From assembly GCF_000380335.1 (NCBI RefSeq), contig NC_021149.1, positions 4,082,501 through 4,146,500 of the forward strand: a stretch of DNA of 64,000 nt. Direction: 5' to 3'. A program made the position numbers and the translations under genes. Shown here piece by piece: positions 1-10,443 of the stretch. A model generated the notes under the pieces. It was not told the origin of the DNA. It worked only from the letters and a program-made list of their open reading frames with translations, and did not search any database. The stretch comes from Azotobacter vinelandii CA (lineage in GTDB: Bacteria; Pseudomonadota; Gammaproteobacteria; Pseudomonadales; Pseudomonadaceae). Every line of letters begins with the position of its first letter. Within the stretch, counting starts at the first letter, position 1.

Positions 1-528
1 GAAGTTCTGGAAATCCAGGCGGTCGAGGTGCTCGACGTGACGCAGGGCGGACTCCACCAGCGCCTGCGGGGTCGGCTCGCCGTACTTCTTCTGCAGGTCC
101 TTCTCCAGGGAGCCGGCGTTGACACCGATACGGATCGGGATACCCCGGTCGCGCGCGGCATCCACCACGGCGCGGACCCGGTCCTCGCGGCCGATGTTGC
201 CCGGATTGATGCGCAGGCAGTCGACACCCAGCTCGGCCACGCGCAGGGCGATCTGGTAGTCGAAGTGGATGTCGGCGACCAGCGGCAGCTGTACCTGCTG
301 CTTGATCCGGCCGAAGGCCTCGGCGGCATCCATGTCCGGCACCGAGACGCGGACGATGTCGGCGCCGGCCGCCTCCAGGCGGCGGATCTGCGCCACGGTG
401 GCCTCGACATCGTGGGTGTCGGTGTTGGTCATGCTTTGCACCGAGATCGGTGCATCGCCGCCGACCGCCACCGGGCCGACCCAGATCTTGCGCGACGGGC
501 GGCGCTGGATGGGGGATTCGCTATGCAT
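1..528 (-). CDS. ispG: 4-hydroxy-3-methylbut-2-enyl diphosphate synthase (partial, N-terminal part)
   Basis: IspG carries out the penultimate step of the MEP isoprenoid pathway, reducing MEcPP to HMBPP with a [4Fe-4S] cluster. Only the first 176 codons are inside the window; the gene continues past base 1. The start is the ATG at 528, giving a protein that begins [14 protein letters not shown] and contains the family motifs [16 protein letters not shown] and LRINPGNIG of the TIM barrel. The cluster cysteines lie in the missing C-terminal part. It follows rodZ on the same strand with a 5-base gap after the rodZ TAA, so the two are probably cotranscribed, as is usual in Pseudomonas. Confidence 0.95.
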   Translation of the reverse strand, partial: MHSESPIQRRPSRKIWVGPVAVGGDAPISVQSMTNTDTHDVEATVAQIRRLEAAGADIVRVSVPDMDAAEAFGRIKQQVQLPLVADIHFDYQIALRVAELGVDCLRINPGNIGREDRVRAVVDAARDRGIPIRIGVNAGSLEKDLQKKYGEPTPQALVESALRHVEHLDRLDFQNF

Positions 529-533
529 GGCGG

Positions 534-1562
534 TTAATTCCCAAGTTTCAGGCGGGCGGTCGCACCACGCGCGGTGTGGGGGGCCAGATCGACCGGCTGG
601 CCATCGAAGCTGACTTCGGCGCCGTGGGCGAAGCCGAGGCGCACGTCCAGCGGCTTCTGACCGCGCAGTTCGAGCGTATCGCCGGCACGCTTCAGGCCGC
701 GCAGCAGCACCTTGCCGCGCGCATCGATGACCTGCGCCCAGCAATCGGCCGTGAAGCGGATGTTCAGCAGTCCTTCGCCGGCGGCCGGCTCGACCGGCGG
801 CGAAGCGGGAGCGGCTTCCGGCGGAACGGCGGCCTCCGGAGCGGAGGCGACGGCAGGGGCGGAAGTGGCCGGTGCCACGGGCGCGGGCGCCGACTCGACC
901 AGCGGTCTGTCCGTACCGCGTGCGAGCGGCGCCGGAGACGGTGGCGTGGTTCCGGCCGCCGGCGGGCCGTTCGGAGCGACGGCGGCGCCGGTCAGCGGAG
1001 CCGGCCGGGATTGCTGCTCGGCGGGCTGGAGCGCCTGGGCCACGGCCTGATCCTCGGGCTCGTCGAGCGGATGGATCTGGGTGGTGCCATCGGCGCTGTC
1101 GACTTCGACATGGGCCAGGTTGAGCGCGTTCCGGACCCCTTGGTACGCGGAACGCTCCTGCCACCAGAACAGGCCGGAACCGACCAGCAGAAGGATCAGG
1201 ACGAGACCGACCAGGCGCAGGATGCCCTGGGAAAGACGCACCGGCTGCTCGATATTCCCCAGGCTGTGCACTTCGCTGCCCTTGGCGTCGGTGCCCGTGT
1301 AGCGGTCGAAGGCCTCGACCAGGCGGGCCTGATCCATTCCCAGCAGCTTGGCGTAGGAGCGCACGTAGCCACGCGCGAAGGTATGTCCCGGCAGCCGCTC
1401 GAACTCGCCGGCCTCCAGCAGGGCCAGGGTGCGGGTGGGGAGATGCAGATGGCCGGCCACCTGGGCCAGCGACCAGTCGTTGGCCTCGCGGCCCTTGCGC
1501 AGGATCTCGCCCGGGTTGACGGAGGCCGCGGCCGTGCTCTCGGTTTGCGACGCGTTCATCAT
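534..1562 (-). CDS. rodZ: RodZ cytoskeletal / cell-shape protein
   Basis: RodZ links the MreB cytoskeleton to the membrane elongation machinery. The 342-residue product has a cytoplasmic helix-turn-helix of the RodZ type (residues about 18-85, with [10 protein letters not shown] and [13 protein letters not shown]). One membrane helix follows (about 114-134, [15 protein letters not shown]), then a long Pro/Ala-rich periplasmic linker and a C-terminal domain (about 265-342, [19 protein letters not shown]) of the DUF4115 type. Two ATG codons stand in tandem; the second overlaps the pilF stop as ATGA, so translation is coupled to pilF. The order pilF-rodZ-ispG is conserved in Pseudomonas. Confidence 0.93.
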   Translation of the reverse strand: MMNASQTESTAAASVNPGEILRKGREANDWSLAQVAGHLHLPTRTLALLEAGEFERLPGHTFARGYVRSYAKLLGMDQARLVEAFDRYTGTDAKGSEVHSLGNIEQPVRLSQGILRLVGLVLILLLVGSGLFWWQERSAYQGVRNALNLAHVEVDSADGTTQIHPLDEPEDQAVAQALQPAEQQSRPAPLTGAAVAPNGPPAAGTTPPSPAPLARGTDRPLVESAPAPVAPATSAPAVASAPEAAVPPEAAPASPPVEPAAGEGLLNIRFTADCWAQVIDARGKVLLRGLKRAGDTLELRGQKPLDVRLGFAHGAEVSFDGQPVDLAPHTARGATARLKLGN

Positions 1563-2317
1563 TGCTCCGACAGATATTGCTGATATTCCGGCGTGCCCGG
1601 GTAAAGACGCTTCAGTTGCAGGCCGAAGGTGGCAGCCTGGTCGCGGTCATCGAAGACCTTCGCCAGGCGGGTCCCCAGCAACAGACTGCGGGCGCTCTGC
1701 TCGCCCATGCGGCTGAAACTGGAGTAATAGGAACGCGCCGCCACGTAGTCGCGCGTCTCGAAATTCAGTGTGGCCATCTCCAGCAGCGTCAGCGGCTGCT
1801 GGGAGTTGATCCGCAGGGATTTTTCCAGATGGGCCTTGGCGAGATCCTGCCGGCCGAGCCCGATAGCGGCCAGCCCGAGGTTGAGGTAGACCCGCGCGCG
1901 CTCGGGGTACAGGGTATCGGCCGCGGCCTGCTGGAAACGCTCGTAGGCATCCTGGTAGCGACGCTGCTCGAACAGGAAGCTGCCGTAGTTGTTCAGGATA
2001 CGCGCATCGCCGGGACGCTCGGCGAGCGCCTTGCGATAGTGCCGGTCGGCCAGGTCGGGCTCGAGTTCGGTCTGGAACACCAGGGCCAGGGCGGCGTGGG
2101 CGTCGGCATCGGACGGGTCCAGCTCCAGGGCCTTGCCCAGCGGCACCTTGGCACGGTCGGTCCGTCCCTGCTTGAGATAACCGAGGCCGAGCTGGATATA
2201 CGCCTCGCGAGCCTCCTTGCGCCCCTGCTCGGTCCGCATGGGGTCGACCGCTCCGGTCGAGACGCAACCGGCCAGCAGCGTGGCGGAAAACAGCAGCAGC
2301 GCAGCGCGCGGGGTCAT
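1559..2317 (-). CDS. pilF: Type IV pilus biogenesis lipoprotein PilF
   Basis: PilF (PilW) is the outer-membrane pilotin that lets PilQ secretin assemble. I chose the ATG at 2317 because GAGG at 2326-2329 abuts the earlier ATG at 2323 but is well spaced from this one. The product is 252 residues. It starts with a lipoprotein signal ending LLAGC (lipidated Cys18), then carries tandem TPR repeats (for example [18 protein letters not shown] and [18 protein letters not shown]). It lies 12 bases after rlmN and overlaps rodZ by the ATGA junction. It may also have been named from its TPR fold alone, but length, lipobox and neighbours all fit PilF. Confidence 0.92.
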   Translation of the reverse strand: MTPRAALLLFSATLLAGCVSTGAVDPMRTEQGRKEAREAYIQLGLGYLKQGRTDRAKVPLGKALELDPSDADAHAALALVFQTELEPDLADRHYRKALAERPGDARILNNYGSFLFEQRRYQDAYERFQQAAADTLYPERARVYLNLGLAAIGLGRQDLAKAHLEKSLRINSQQPLTLLEMATLNFETRDYVAARSYYSSFSRMGEQSARSLLLGTRLAKVFDDRDQAATFGLQLKRLYPGTPEYQQYLSEQ

Positions 2318-2329
2318 AAACATCCTCGT

Positions 2330-3475
2330 TCAGGTCCGGTCGGCGGCGCCGGAGGATGGCGCCGCCTCGTCACCGATCCGGCGCACGGCGATATAGCGCT
2401 CGCTGCGCCGGGTGCGATCCATGACCTGACCGACCAGTTGGCCGCAGGCGGCATCGATGTCCTCACCCCGGGTGGTACGCACCGTGACATTGTGCCCGGC
2501 CTTGTGCAACAGGTCCTGGAAGCGGCGGATGGCGTTGTTGCTCGGCCGCTCGTAACCGGAGTGGGGAAAGGGATTGAAGGGGATCAGGTTGATCTTGCAC
2601 GGCACGTCGCGCAGCAGTTCGACCATCTGCGCCGCATGCTCGGGCTGGTCGTTGACGTCCTTGAGCAGGGTGTATTCCACGGTCAGCACGCGCTTCTCGC
2701 CGAGACGCGAGATGTAGCGCCGGCAGGCGTCGAGCACCTGGGCCAGCGGGTACTTGCGGTTGATCGGCACCAGCCGGTTGCGCAGCTCGTCGTTGGGCGC
2801 GTGCAGCGACAGCGCCAGGGATACGTCGATGATCTTGCCCAACTCGTCGATCATCGGCGCCACGCCCGAGGTGGACAGGGTCACCTTGCGCTTGGAGATG
2901 CCATAACCGAGATCGTCCATCATGATCTGCATGGCGGCGACCGCGTTGTCGAAGTTCATCAGCGGCTCGCCCATGCCCATCATCACCACGTTGGTGATGG
3001 CGCGGTCGATCTTGCCCGGGACGGTGCCGAAGGATTTGTTGGCGATCCACACCTGGCCGATGATCTCGGCGGCGGTCAGGTCGCTGTTGAAGCCCTGCTT
3101 GCCGGTGGAGCAGAAGCTGCAGTCGAGCGAACAGCCGGCCTGGGACGATACGCACAGGGTTCCGCGCCCGGCCTGCGGGATGTAAACGGTTTCGACGCAA
3201 CTGCCGGACGCCACGCGCACCACCCACTTGCGGGTGCCGTCGCCGGAAATATCCTGACTGACGACTTCCGGACCGCGGATCTCGGCGCAGGCCTTGAGCT
3301 TCTCGCGCAAGGCCTTGCCGATGTTGCTCATGGCATCGAAGTCGTCGACGCCGAAGTGGTGAATCCATTTCATCACCTGCCCGGCACGAAAGCGCTTCTC
3401 GCCGATGGACTCGAAGAAGCTCTCCAACTGCGGCTGGGTCAATCCCAGCAGGTTCGCCTTAGTGGTTTCGTTCAT
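2330..3475 (-). CDS. rlmN: 23S rRNA/tRNA A2503/A37 C2-methyltransferase, radical SAM
   Basis: RlmN methylates C2 of A2503 in 23S rRNA and A37 of some tRNAs. The 381-residue protein carries the radical-SAM cluster motif CSLDCSFC (Cys115, Cys119, Cys122), the GxGEPL-type motif GMGEPL, and the mechanistic cysteines TLCVSS (Cys108) and AACG near the C-terminus. I start at the ATG at 3475 ([11 protein letters not shown]) because GGGGGAGGG lies just upstream of it; an in-frame ATG six codons earlier would have no such site. It lies between ndk and pilF on the same strand, as in other pseudomonads. Confidence 0.96.
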   Translation of the reverse strand: MNETTKANLLGLTQPQLESFFESIGEKRFRAGQVMKWIHHFGVDDFDAMSNIGKALREKLKACAEIRGPEVVSQDISGDGTRKWVVRVASGSCVETVYIPQAGRGTLCVSSQAGCSLDCSFCSTGKQGFNSDLTAAEIIGQVWIANKSFGTVPGKIDRAITNVVMMGMGEPLMNFDNAVAAMQIMMDDLGYGISKRKVTLSTSGVAPMIDELGKIIDVSLALSLHAPNDELRNRLVPINRKYPLAQVLDACRRYISRLGEKRVLTVEYTLLKDVNDQPEHAAQMVELLRDVPCKINLIPFNPFPHSGYERPSNNAIRRFQDLLHKAGHNVTVRTTRGEDIDAACGQLVGQVMDRTRRSERYIAVRRIGDEAAPSSGAADRT

Positions 3476-3500
3476 GGATTCACCCTCCCCCATCGCCCGA

Positions 3501-3932
3501 TCAGCGAATGCGGGCGCACACCTCGGTGGCGGCGAAGAAGTAGGCGATCTCGCGGGCAGCGGAAGCCTCGGAGTCGGAACCGTGCACGGCGTTCTCGTCG
3601 ATGGACACGGCGAAATCGGCGCGAATGGTGCCCGGCTCGGCCTTCTTCGGATCGGTGGCGCCCATCAGCTCACGGTTCTTGGCGATCGCGCCCTCGCCTT
3701 CCAGCACCTGCACGACGACCGGGCCGGAGGTCATGAAGGACACCAGATCCTTGAAGAACGGACGCTCCTTGTGCTCGGCGTAGAAGCCGCCGGCCTCACG
3801 CTCGGACAGTTGGACCATCTTCGCCGCGACGACGCTCAGGCCGGCCTTCTCGAAACGGGTGAGGATCTCACCGATGACGTTCTTGGCGACGGCGTCGGGC
3901 TTGATGATGGAAAGGGTACGTTCAACGGCCAT
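3501..3932 (-). CDS. ndk: Nucleoside diphosphate kinase
   Basis: Ndk passes the gamma-phosphate between nucleoside triphosphates and diphosphates through a phosphohistidine. The product is 143 residues, the normal bacterial length. It starts [15 protein letters not shown] and carries the catalytic His117 in NAVHGSDS. It is followed by rlmN and pilF on the same strand and preceded by the terminator and promoter region at 3977-3999 that separates it from iscX. Confidence 0.97.
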   Translation of the reverse strand: MAVERTLSIIKPDAVAKNVIGEILTRFEKAGLSVVAAKMVQLSEREAGGFYAEHKERPFFKDLVSFMTSGPVVVQVLEGEGAIAKNRELMGATDPKKAEPGTIRADFAVSIDENAVHGSDSEASAAREIAYFFAATEVCARIR

Positions 3933-3976
3933 GGAATAGCTCCAGTCAATCGGGGGGGTTGAAAAGCGGAAAATTA

Positions 3977-3999
3977 AACCCGCGAATTATACGCGGGTT
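3977..3999 (-). terminator. Terminator hairpin after iscX with a -10 box in the loop (candidate ndk promoter)
   Basis: On the minus strand the hairpin AACCCGCG / CGCGGGTT has a 7-base loop TATAATT and is followed by TTAATTTT, so it reads as a rho-independent terminator for the isc operon. The loop is itself a perfect -10 hexamer, TATAAT (3986-3991), 54 bases before the ndk start. The matching -35 is poor (TTATGT or TATGTA at 17-18 bases). The terminator call is reasonably firm; the promoter is a suggestion. Confidence 0.6.
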
Positions 4000-4029
4000 C
4001 CGGTGAAATACATAAGGCCGGCTCGCGGA

Positions 4030-4236
4030 TCAGTCGGCTTCTTCGATCCAGGCCGCCTGGATGGCCTCCAGCACCTTCTCGCCGCCTCGCGCCGGGTCGT
4101 CGTCGAATTCCGGCAGGGCCAGTACCCACTGGTGCAGGTCGAGGAAATTGAGATAGCGCGGATCGATCTGCGGATGGGTGTCGACCAGTTGCAGGGCGAT
4201 TTCCCGTACGTCGGTCCATTTCAGGCTCACGCGCAT
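4030..4236 (-). CDS. iscX: IscX, Fe-S assembly accessory protein
   Basis: IscX is a small acidic protein that binds IscS and iron and tunes Fe-S assembly. The 68-residue product (MRVSLKWTDVREIAL, then HPQIDPRYLNFLDLHQWV and a C-terminal EAIQAAWIEE) matches the family in length and in its DPxxLxFxDLxxWV core. It starts 4 bases after the fdx stop and is the last gene before the terminator at 3977-3999. The start could also be the GTG two codons in (VSLKWTD). Confidence 0.95.
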   Translation of the reverse strand: MRVSLKWTDVREIALQLVDTHPQIDPRYLNFLDLHQWVLALPEFDDDPARGGEKVLEAIQAAWIEEAD

Positions 4237-4240
4237 GCCC

Positions 4241-4579
4241 TCAGTGCTGTTCCGAAACCTGATTGATGGTGTAGCGCGGAATCTCCACCACCAGATCCTC
4301 AGTGCCGACCCTCGCCTGACAGGATAGCCGCGACTCCGGCTCCAGCCCCCAGGCCTTGTCGAGCATGTCGTCTTCCAGTTCGTCGGACGGCTCGAGGGAA
4401 TCGAAGCCGTCGCGCACTATCACATGGCAGGTGGTGCAGGCACAGGACATCTCGCAGGCGTGCTCGATCTCGATATCGTTGCGCAGGGCGGCCTCGAGAA
4501 TGCTCTCGCCAGTCTCGGCCTCGACCACCCTGCCCTCGGGGCAATGCACCTCATGGGGCAGAAAAACGATCTGCGGCAT
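4241..4579 (-). CDS. fdx: [2Fe-2S] ferredoxin of the Isc system
   Basis: This adrenodoxin-type ferredoxin supplies electrons for cluster assembly on IscU. From the ATG at 4579 the protein has 112 residues and the cluster ligands Cys42, Cys48, Cys51 (in CEMSCACTTC) and Cys87 (SRLSCQA), the same positions as in E. coli Fdx. I prefer this ATG over the one directly before it because AGGAG (4586-4590) is better spaced from it. The hscA stop lies a few bases upstream, so the genes are translationally close. Confidence 0.96.
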   Translation of the reverse strand: MPQIVFLPHEVHCPEGRVVEAETGESILEAALRNDIEIEHACEMSCACTTCHVIVRDGFDSLEPSDELEDDMLDKAWGLEPESRLSCQARVGTEDLVVEIPRYTINQVSEQH

Positions 4580-4582
4580 CAT

Positions 4583-6445
4583 TCACTCCTCGATTTCGTT
4601 CAGTCGGCGCCCGGACAGCGCGGCCTTCACCGAAGCGTCCAGGCGCCGGGCGGCGAAGGCATCGGTGACCTGCGTCAGATGGCGGACGTGCGTCTCGATG
4701 ACGGCGGCGTCCGGCCCGTCCAGCACGCCGCGCAACGCCTGCATCTGCGCCTCGATGGCGGCCCGCTCGGCGGGACTCAGCAGCGCCTCGCCATCGGCCT
4801 CCAGGGCCGCCTGCACCGCTTCCAGCAAACGCTGCGCCTCGACCTGCTGCTCACGCAGCGCGCGGGCAGCCTTGTCGCCGCCGGCATACTCGAAGGAGTC
4901 CTTGAGCATCCGTGCGATTTCGCCGTCGGTCAGGCCGTAGGACGGTTTGACCTGCACGCTCGCCTCGATGCCGGAGCCCAGCTCGCGGGCGGAGACATTG
5001 AGCAGGCCGTCGGCATCGACCTGGAAGGTGACCCGGATCTTCGCCGCCCCCGCCACCATGGGCGGAATCCCGCGCAGCTCGAAGCGCGCCAGGGAGCGAC
5101 AGTCCTTGACCAGTTCGCGCTCCCCCTGCAGGACGTGGATCAGCATGGCCGTCTGGCCATCCTTGTAAGTGGTGAATTCCTGGGCTCGCGCCACGGGCAG
5201 GGTGGTGTTGCGCGGGATGACCTTTTCCATCAGCCTGCCCATGGTCTCGAGGCCCAAGGACAGCGGATTGACATCCAGCAGCAACTCCTCGCCGTCGCGC
5301 CCGTTGCCGGCCAGGGTGTCGGCCTGGAGCGCCGCGCCGATGGCGACCACCTGATCGGGGTCGATGTCGGTCAGCGGCTGGCGGTCGAACAGTTCGGCGG
5401 CCGCCCGGCGCACCCGCGGCACCCGGGTGGAGCCGCCGACCATGACCACCGCGGCGATCTCCTGCGGCTCGATCCCGGCATCGCGCAGCGCCCGCCGGCA
5501 GGCCTTGAGGCTGCGTGCCACCAGGGGCTCGATCAGTGCCTCGAAACGCTCGCGGGACAGCTCGCCCTGCCAGGGACCATAGGCGAGCGCCACCGAGCCG
5601 CTGTCGCTCAGCGCCTCCTTGGCCGCACAGGCCAGTTGCAGCAGATGGCGCTGGACGCCCGGGTCGAGATCGGCGGACAGTCCCGCCTGCTCGACAATCC
5701 AGTTGGCGATGGCATGGTCGAAGTCGTCGCCGCCCAGGGCGCTGTCGCCGCCGGTGGCGAGCACCTCGAAGACCCCGCGGGTCAGGCGCAGGATGGAGAT
5801 GTCGAAGGTACCGCCGCCCAGGTCGTAGATCGCTACCACGCCCTCGGCGCCCCGGTCGAGGCCGTAGGCGACCGCCGCCGCGGTCGGCTCGTTGAGCAGG
5901 CGCAGCACATCGAGGCCGGCCAGCCGCGCGGCATCCTTGGTGGCCTGGCGCTGCGCCTCGTCGAAATAGGCCGGCACGGTGATCACCGCGCCGACCAGTT
6001 CGCCGCCCAGGGCTTCCTCGGCGCGCCGGCGCAGCACCCTGAGGATCTCCGCCGACACTTCGACCGGGCTTTTCGGTCCCTGCACCGTCTCGATGAAGGG
6101 CATGTGCGACTCGCCCTCGGCGAAACGGTACGGCAACTGCTCGCCGAGCAGCTTGACATCGGCGATGCCGCGTCCCATCAGGCGCTTCACCGAGAGCACG
6201 GTGTTCAACGGGTCCACGGCGGCGGCAGCCTTGGCTGCGCGGCCGACCTCGACCCGGCCGTCGGGCAGGTAGCGTACCGCCGACGGCAGGATCGTTTCCC
6301 CCTCGGTGTCCTTCAGGGATTCGGCCAGGCCGCTGCGCAAGGTGGCGACCAGCGAATTGGTGGTTCCCAAGTCGATCCCGACCGCCAGGCGACGCTGGTG
6401 GGGTTGCGGGCTTTGTCCGGGTTCGGCGATCTGCAATAAGGCCAT
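4583..6445 (-). CDS. hscA: HscA, Hsp70-type chaperone of Fe-S assembly
   Basis: HscA is the specialised DnaK-like ATPase that works with HscB to release clusters from IscU. The 620-residue protein has the Hsp70 ATPase signatures [26 protein letters not shown] and [14 protein letters not shown], and a substrate-binding domain from about residue 390 ([21 protein letters not shown] split over the linker). Its client motif LPPVK is present in IscU of this operon. It lies between hscB and fdx on the same strand. Confidence 0.97.
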   Translation of the reverse strand: MALLQIAEPGQSPQPHQRRLAVGIDLGTTNSLVATLRSGLAESLKDTEGETILPSAVRYLPDGRVEVGRAAKAAAAVDPLNTVLSVKRLMGRGIADVKLLGEQLPYRFAEGESHMPFIETVQGPKSPVEVSAEILRVLRRRAEEALGGELVGAVITVPAYFDEAQRQATKDAARLAGLDVLRLLNEPTAAAVAYGLDRGAEGVVAIYDLGGGTFDISILRLTRGVFEVLATGGDSALGGDDFDHAIANWIVEQAGLSADLDPGVQRHLLQLACAAKEALSDSGSVALAYGPWQGELSRERFEALIEPLVARSLKACRRALRDAGIEPQEIAAVVMVGGSTRVPRVRRAAAELFDRQPLTDIDPDQVVAIGAALQADTLAGNGRDGEELLLDVNPLSLGLETMGRLMEKVIPRNTTLPVARAQEFTTYKDGQTAMLIHVLQGERELVKDCRSLARFELRGIPPMVAGAAKIRVTFQVDADGLLNVSARELGSGIEASVQVKPSYGLTDGEIARMLKDSFEYAGGDKAARALREQQVEAQRLLEAVQAALEADGEALLSPAERAAIEAQMQALRGVLDGPDAAVIETHVRHLTQVTDAFAARRLDASVKAALSGRRLNEIEE

Positions 6446-6487
6446 GGCATTCAGATATGTCGGAGGCGCGGCCGGAGCGGCGCGGGG

Positions 6488-7009
6488 TTAGTCGTCGAGA
6501 CGCTCTTCGAGCTGGCGGACCTCGGCAAAGAGCTTGTCGAGAAATTGCATGCGCCGTGCCAGGCGTTCGGCCTCGTCGCGCCGCCGCGGATCGGCCCAGC
6601 AGGCGGCGAAACCTTCGTTCAGTTGCTCCTGGTCCTGCACGAGCCGGCGCTTGAAGCGCGCCACCCCGGCCAGGTCGGCACTGTCCTGCAGTTCCTGGAG
6701 CTCTTCACGCAACTCCATCTGCTGCATGAGGAAGGCAGGGTCCTGCACCGTGGTTTCCTGGGACAGCTCTTCTCCCTGCAGGGACAGCAGGTAACGGGCG
6801 CGCTGCGACGGACTTTTCAGCGTCTGGTAGGCCTCGTTGAGCCGGGCGGCCTCCTCCAGCGCCAGGCGCTGTTCGCGTTCGGGGGCACCGGCGAAACGGT
6901 CGGGATGCACCCGGCGCACCAGTTCGCGGTAACGCACCGCGAGCCGGTCCTGATCGAGGCGAAAATCCGGCTCGAGGTCGAACAGGGCGAAATGGCTGGC
7001 ATTACCCAT
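6488..7009 (-). CDS. hscB: HscB, J-domain co-chaperone of Fe-S assembly
   Basis: HscB (Jac1) delivers IscU to HscA and stimulates its ATPase. The 173-residue product has an N-terminal J domain with the diagnostic HPDRF (HPD motif) after YRELVRRV, and a C-terminal three-helix bundle ([15 protein letters not shown]) that binds IscU. It starts 9 bases after iscA and ends 42 bases before hscA. Confidence 0.96.
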   Translation of the reverse strand: MGNASHFALFDLEPDFRLDQDRLAVRYRELVRRVHPDRFAGAPEREQRLALEEAARLNEAYQTLKSPSQRARYLLSLQGEELSQETTVQDPAFLMQQMELREELQELQDSADLAGVARFKRRLVQDQEQLNEGFAACWADPRRRDEAERLARRMQFLDKLFAEVRQLEERLDD

Positions 7010-7018
7010 GCGATGATC

Positions 7019-7342
7019 TCAGATGTTGAAGCTTTCGCCGCAGCCACACTCGCCACGCACGTTCGGGTTGTTGAACTTGAAGCCTTCGTTGAGTCCTTCG
7101 CGGACGAAGTCCAGCTCGGTGCCATCCAGGTAGACCAGGCTCTTGGGATCGACGATCACCTTGACCCCGTGACTCTCGAACACCTGGTCCTCGCTGGCCA
7201 CCTCGTCGACGAACTCGAGCACGTAGGCCAGCCCCGAGCAACCGCTGGTGCGGACGCCCAGGCGGATGCCCTCGCCCTTGCCGCGTCCATCGAGGGAACG
7301 CCGGATGTGGCGGGCGGCGGCTTCGGTCATGGTGACGGCCAT
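7019..7342 (-). CDS. iscA: IscA, A-type Fe-S carrier
   Basis: IscA is an A-type carrier that receives iron or assembled clusters and passes them to apo-proteins. The 107-residue product carries the three invariant cysteines: one in TSGCSGLAY (Cys35) and two in [11 protein letters not shown] near the C-terminus (Cys99, Cys101). It lies between iscU and hscB in the isc operon. Confidence 0.97.
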   Translation of the reverse strand: MAVTMTEAAARHIRRSLDGRGKGEGIRLGVRTSGCSGLAYVLEFVDEVASEDQVFESHGVKVIVDPKSLVYLDGTELDFVREGLNEGFKFNNPNVRGECGCGESFNI

Positions 7343-7367
7343 TGCAACTCCTTATGTTCAGGGTGGT

Positions 7368-7754
7368 TCAAACCAGGCCTTTCTTGTGCTTGTAATCGCG
7401 CACGGCGGCCTTGATGGCATCCTCCGCCAGGACCGAGCAGTGGATCTTGACCGGCGGCAAAGCCAGTTCCTCGGCGATCTGGGTGTTCTTGATGGTTTCG
7501 GCTTCTTCCAGGGTCCTGCCTTTCATCCACTCGGTGGCCAGGGAACTGGAGGCGATGGCCGAACCGCAGCCGTAGGTCTTGAACTTGGCGTCCTCGATGA
7601 TGCCCTGCTCGTTGACCTTGATCTGCAGGCGCATCACGTCGCCGCAGGCGGGGGCGCCCACCATGCCGGTGCCGACGTCGGGGTCCTGCGCGTCGAGCTT
7701 GCCGACGTTGCGCGGGTTTTCGTAGTGGTCGATGACCTTGTCACTGTAAGCCAT
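7368..7754 (-). CDS. iscU: IscU, Fe-S cluster scaffold
   Basis: IscU is the scaffold on which [2Fe-2S] and [4Fe-4S] clusters are built. The 128-residue protein has the ligands Cys37 (GAPACGD), Cys63 (YGCGSAIASS) and His105-Cys106 (KIHCSVLAED), plus the HscA recognition motif LPPVK at 99-103. It lies between iscS and iscA. Confidence 0.98.
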   Translation of the reverse strand: MAYSDKVIDHYENPRNVGKLDAQDPDVGTGMVGAPACGDVMRLQIKVNEQGIIEDAKFKTYGCGSAIASSSLATEWMKGRTLEEAETIKNTQIAEELALPPVKIHCSVLAEDAIKAAVRDYKHKKGLV

Positions 7755-7797
7755 GATGCAATACCTCGTTAATCACGGGCAATTTCCGGGAAGGGCG

Positions 7798-9012
7798 TCA
7801 GTGGGCCTGCCACTCGATCTTGGACAGATCGACCCCATCCTTGTACATGTCCCAGAGCGGCGACAGCTCGCGCAGCTTGCCGACCGCCTCGCATACCTTC
7901 CGCGCAGCGTAATCGACCTCTTCCTCGGTGGTGAAACGACCGAAAGTGAAGCGGATCGAGCTGTGCGCCAGTTCGTCGTTGCGACCCAGAGCGCGCAGCA
8001 CGTAGGACGGCTCCAGGGACGCCGAGGTGCAGGCCGACCCAGAGGAAACCGCCAGATCCCTGAGCGACATGATCAGCGACTCGCCTTCCACGTAGTTGAA
8101 GCTGAGATTGAGGTTGTGCGGCACCCGTGCCGTGGCGCTGCCGTTCAGGTAGACCTCTTCGAGGGTGCTGACCTGCTCGTGGAAGCGATGGCTGAGCCCG
8201 GCGATACGCCGGCTTTCCGCGGCCATCTCTTCCCTGGCGATGCGAAAGGCCTCGCCCATGCCGACGATCTGGTGGGTCGCCAGGGTACCGGAACGCATGC
8301 CGCGCTCGTGGCCGCCGCCGTGCATCTGCGCCTCCAGGCGTACGCGCGGCTTGCGCCGCACGTAGAGCGCGCCGATCCCCTTGGGGCCGTAAGTCTTGTG
8401 GGCGGAGAAGGACATCAGGTCGACCTTCATGCGCTCTAGGTCGATGGCCACCTTGCCGGTCGACTGGGCGGCATCCACGTGATAGAGCACGCCGCGCGAA
8501 CGGGTCAGTTCGCCGATGGCTGCGATGTCGTTGACGGTGCCGATCTCGTTGTTGACGTGCATCACCGAGACCAGGATGGTGTCCTCGCGCAGCGCCGCCG
8601 CGACCATCGCCGGAGTGATCAGGCCATCCTCGCCGGGCTCGAGGTAGGTCACCTCGAAACCTTCGCGCTCGAGCTGGCGGGTGGTATCCAGCACCGCCTT
8701 GTGTTCGATCTTCGAGGTGATGATGTGCTTGCCCTTGCTCGCGTAGAAGTGCGCGACGCCCTTGATCGCCAGGTTATCGGACTCGGTGGCGCCGGAAGTC
8801 CAGACGATCTCCCGCGGATCGGCGTTGACCAGTTCCGCCACCTGACGGCGGGCGTTCTCCACGGCCTCCTCGGCCTTCCAGCCGAAGACGTGGGAACGCG
8901 AGGCCGGATTGCCGAAATTGCCCTCCATGGTCAGGCACTCGCACATCTTCTGCGCCACCCGCGGGTCGACCGGAGTGGTGGCGGAATAATCCAGATAAAT
9001 CGGCAACTTCAT
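7798..9012 (-). CDS. iscS: IscS, cysteine desulfurase
   Basis: IscS removes sulfur from cysteine for Fe-S clusters, tRNA thiolation and other uses. The start is the ATG at 9012 ([14 protein letters not shown]), preceded by GGAGAGA; the open frame runs further upstream through iscR but is not coding there. The 404 residues equal the E. coli length. The PLP lysine is Lys206 ([12 protein letters not shown]) and the persulfide cysteine is Cys328 ([14 protein letters not shown]). It lies 29 bases after iscR. Confidence 0.98.
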   Translation of the reverse strand: MKLPIYLDYSATTPVDPRVAQKMCECLTMEGNFGNPASRSHVFGWKAEEAVENARRQVAELVNADPREIVWTSGATESDNLAIKGVAHFYASKGKHIITSKIEHKAVLDTTRQLEREGFEVTYLEPGEDGLITPAMVAAALREDTILVSVMHVNNEIGTVNDIAAIGELTRSRGVLYHVDAAQSTGKVAIDLERMKVDLMSFSAHKTYGPKGIGALYVRRKPRVRLEAQMHGGGHERGMRSGTLATHQIVGMGEAFRIAREEMAAESRRIAGLSHRFHEQVSTLEEVYLNGSATARVPHNLNLSFNYVEGESLIMSLRDLAVSSGSACTSASLEPSYVLRALGRNDELAHSSIRFTFGRFTTEEEVDYAARKVCEAVGKLRELSPLWDMYKDGVDLSKIEWQAH

Positions 9013-9041
9013 GAGTCTCTCCTGTCGGGCTGGCATCCGGC

Positions 9042-9536
9042 TCATTCGATGGCGGACGCTTCGATCTTTCCGGCATACGGCAGCGGACAACCGCCCCCCT
9101 GGCGCCGGTCCTGCAAGCGGACGAGATCCTGGACGTCGCTGCGGGCGACCAGGTCGGCCAGGCTGATGCCGCTGAGGAATTCGTGGATCTGGTGGCTGAG
9201 GTCGCACCAGAGGTAGTGGGTCAGGCAGACCTCTCCCGAACGGCAGCCGCGATCGCCCTGGCAGCGCGTCACGTCCACCGATTCGTTGACCGCATCGATC
9301 ACTTCGGCTACCTGGATGGCGGCCATACTGCGGGAGAGCTGGTAACCACCGCCGGGACCGCGAACGCTGGTCACCAGGCTGTTGCGCCGCAGCTTGGCGA
9401 ACAACTGCTCCAGGTAGGAAAGGGAAATGCCCTGGCGCTCGGAGATGTCGGCGAGGGAAACGGGGCCGTTCTGGGCATGCAATGCCAGATCGAGCATGGC
9501 CGTAACGGCATACCGGCCTTTGGTTGTCAGTCGCAT
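9042..9536 (-). CDS. iscR: IscR, Fe-S-sensing Rrf2-family regulator
   Basis: IscR represses the isc operon when it carries a [2Fe-2S] cluster. From the ATG at 9536 ([11 protein letters not shown]) the protein has 164 residues, a winged helix N-terminal domain with [12 protein letters not shown], and the cluster ligands Cys92, Cys98, Cys104 and His107 in [16 protein letters not shown], at exactly the E. coli positions. Its own promoter carries a good match to a type 1 IscR site (9577-9601), so autoregulation is expected. Confidence 0.97.
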   Translation of the reverse strand: MRLTTKGRYAVTAMLDLALHAQNGPVSLADISERQGISLSYLEQLFAKLRRNSLVTSVRGPGGGYQLSRSMAAIQVAEVIDAVNESVDVTRCQGDRGCRSGEVCLTHYLWCDLSHQIHEFLSGISLADLVARSDVQDLVRLQDRRQGGGCPLPYAGKIEASAIE

Positions 9537-9564
9537 GATCGATACCAGGGAATCGCTGATGTAC

Positions 9565-9601
9565 GTCGAGTATGCAATACCCGACAAACAGGATCAACTA
9601 T
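9565..9601 (-). promoter_or_regulatory. isc operon promoter with IscR type 1 operator
   Basis: On the minus strand I see -35 TTGATC (9592-9597), a 17-base spacer and -10 CATACT (9569-9574). The 25 bases 9577-9601 match the type 1 IscR site: ATAGTTGAT on one side and GTCGGGTAT on the other, as in the E. coli iscR promoter. A second half-site, ATACTCGAC (9565-9573), lies over the -10, so there may be two tandem sites. The predicted leader is only about 25 bases. Confidence 0.8.
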
Positions 9602-9666
9602 TAATCCTTGCAATTCACTCGGAATTGCATCGACTCAGCGATTCGACCGGAGCGGGCCATAAAAGC

Positions 9667-10443
9667 TCAGGCCGACGACTTGCCGCCCTCATCCTTGACG
9701 CCGGCGAAATCCTCCTCGCGAAGCGCCGGCAGCTCCTTGGCATGATAATCGCTGCCCAGCGCCCGGAGCGCCTGACACATGCCCTCGAGCCGCTCGTCGA
9801 CGGCCTGCAGATGGTCGAGCAACTGGCCGATGGCCTGCGCCACCGGGTCCGGCGTGTTCTGGCCGAGCGCGTAGGCGTCGAAGCCATATTTCTCGGCGAT
9901 CGCCCGGCGCCTGGCCTCCTGTTCGTCGTCCGGCCTGGCGACGATGCGTCCGGGAATCCCCACCGCCGTGGCGCCGGCCGGCACCGCCCGCGTCACCACG
10001 GCGTTGGAGCCGATCTTGGCGCCGGCGCCGACGGTGAAGGGACCGAGAATCTTCGCCCCGGCGCCGACGATCACCCCGTCCTCCAGGGTCGGGTGGCGCT
10101 TGCCCTTGTTCCAACTGGTACCACCCAGGGTCACCCCGTGATAGAGGGTGACGTCGTCGCCGATCTCGGCGGTCTCGCCGATCACCACGCCCATGCCGTG
10201 GTCGATGAACAGGCGCCGGCCGATCCGCGCGCCCGGATGGATCTCGATGCCGGTCAGCCAGCGCCCCACATGCGAAACCAGCCTCGCCAGCAGCTTCCAG
10301 TCGGAGCACCACAGCCCGTGCGCCAGGCGATGCAGCCACAGCGCGTGCAGCCCCGGATAGCAGATCAGCACCTCGAGGGCATTGCGCGCGGCAGGATCGC
10401 GCTGGAAAACGCTCCGGATATCTTCTCGCATGCGTTCGAACAT
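9667..10443 (-). CDS. cysE: Serine O-acetyltransferase
   Basis: CysE makes O-acetylserine, the carbon skeleton for cysteine, and so supplies the substrate of IscS. The 258-residue protein has the left-handed beta-helix hexapeptide repeats ([40 protein letters not shown]) and the catalytic motif DHGMG. The start is the ATG at 10443, which overlaps the trmJ TGA. Its place upstream of iscR is typical of Azotobacter and Pseudomonas. It has a C-terminal extension of about 85 residues beyond the helix, as in the long pseudomonad CysE forms. Confidence 0.92.
   Translation of the reverse strand: MFERMREDIRSVFQRDPAARNALEVLICYPGLHALWLHRLAHGLWCSDWKLLARLVSHVGRWLTGIEIHPGARIGRRLFIDHGMGVVIGETAEIGDDVTLYHGVTLGGTSWNKGKRHPTLEDGVIVGAGAKILGPFTVGAGAKIGSNAVVTRAVPAGATAVGIPGRIVARPDDEQEARRRAIAEKYGFDAYALGQNTPDPVAQAIGQLLDHLQAVDERLEGMCQALRALGSDYHAKELPALREEDFAGVKDEGGKSSA

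Noticed and set aside
9013-9597. N-terminal extension of iscS through iscR
   Set aside because: IscS has its normal start and ribosome site at 9012; the extension is iscR in the wrong frame.
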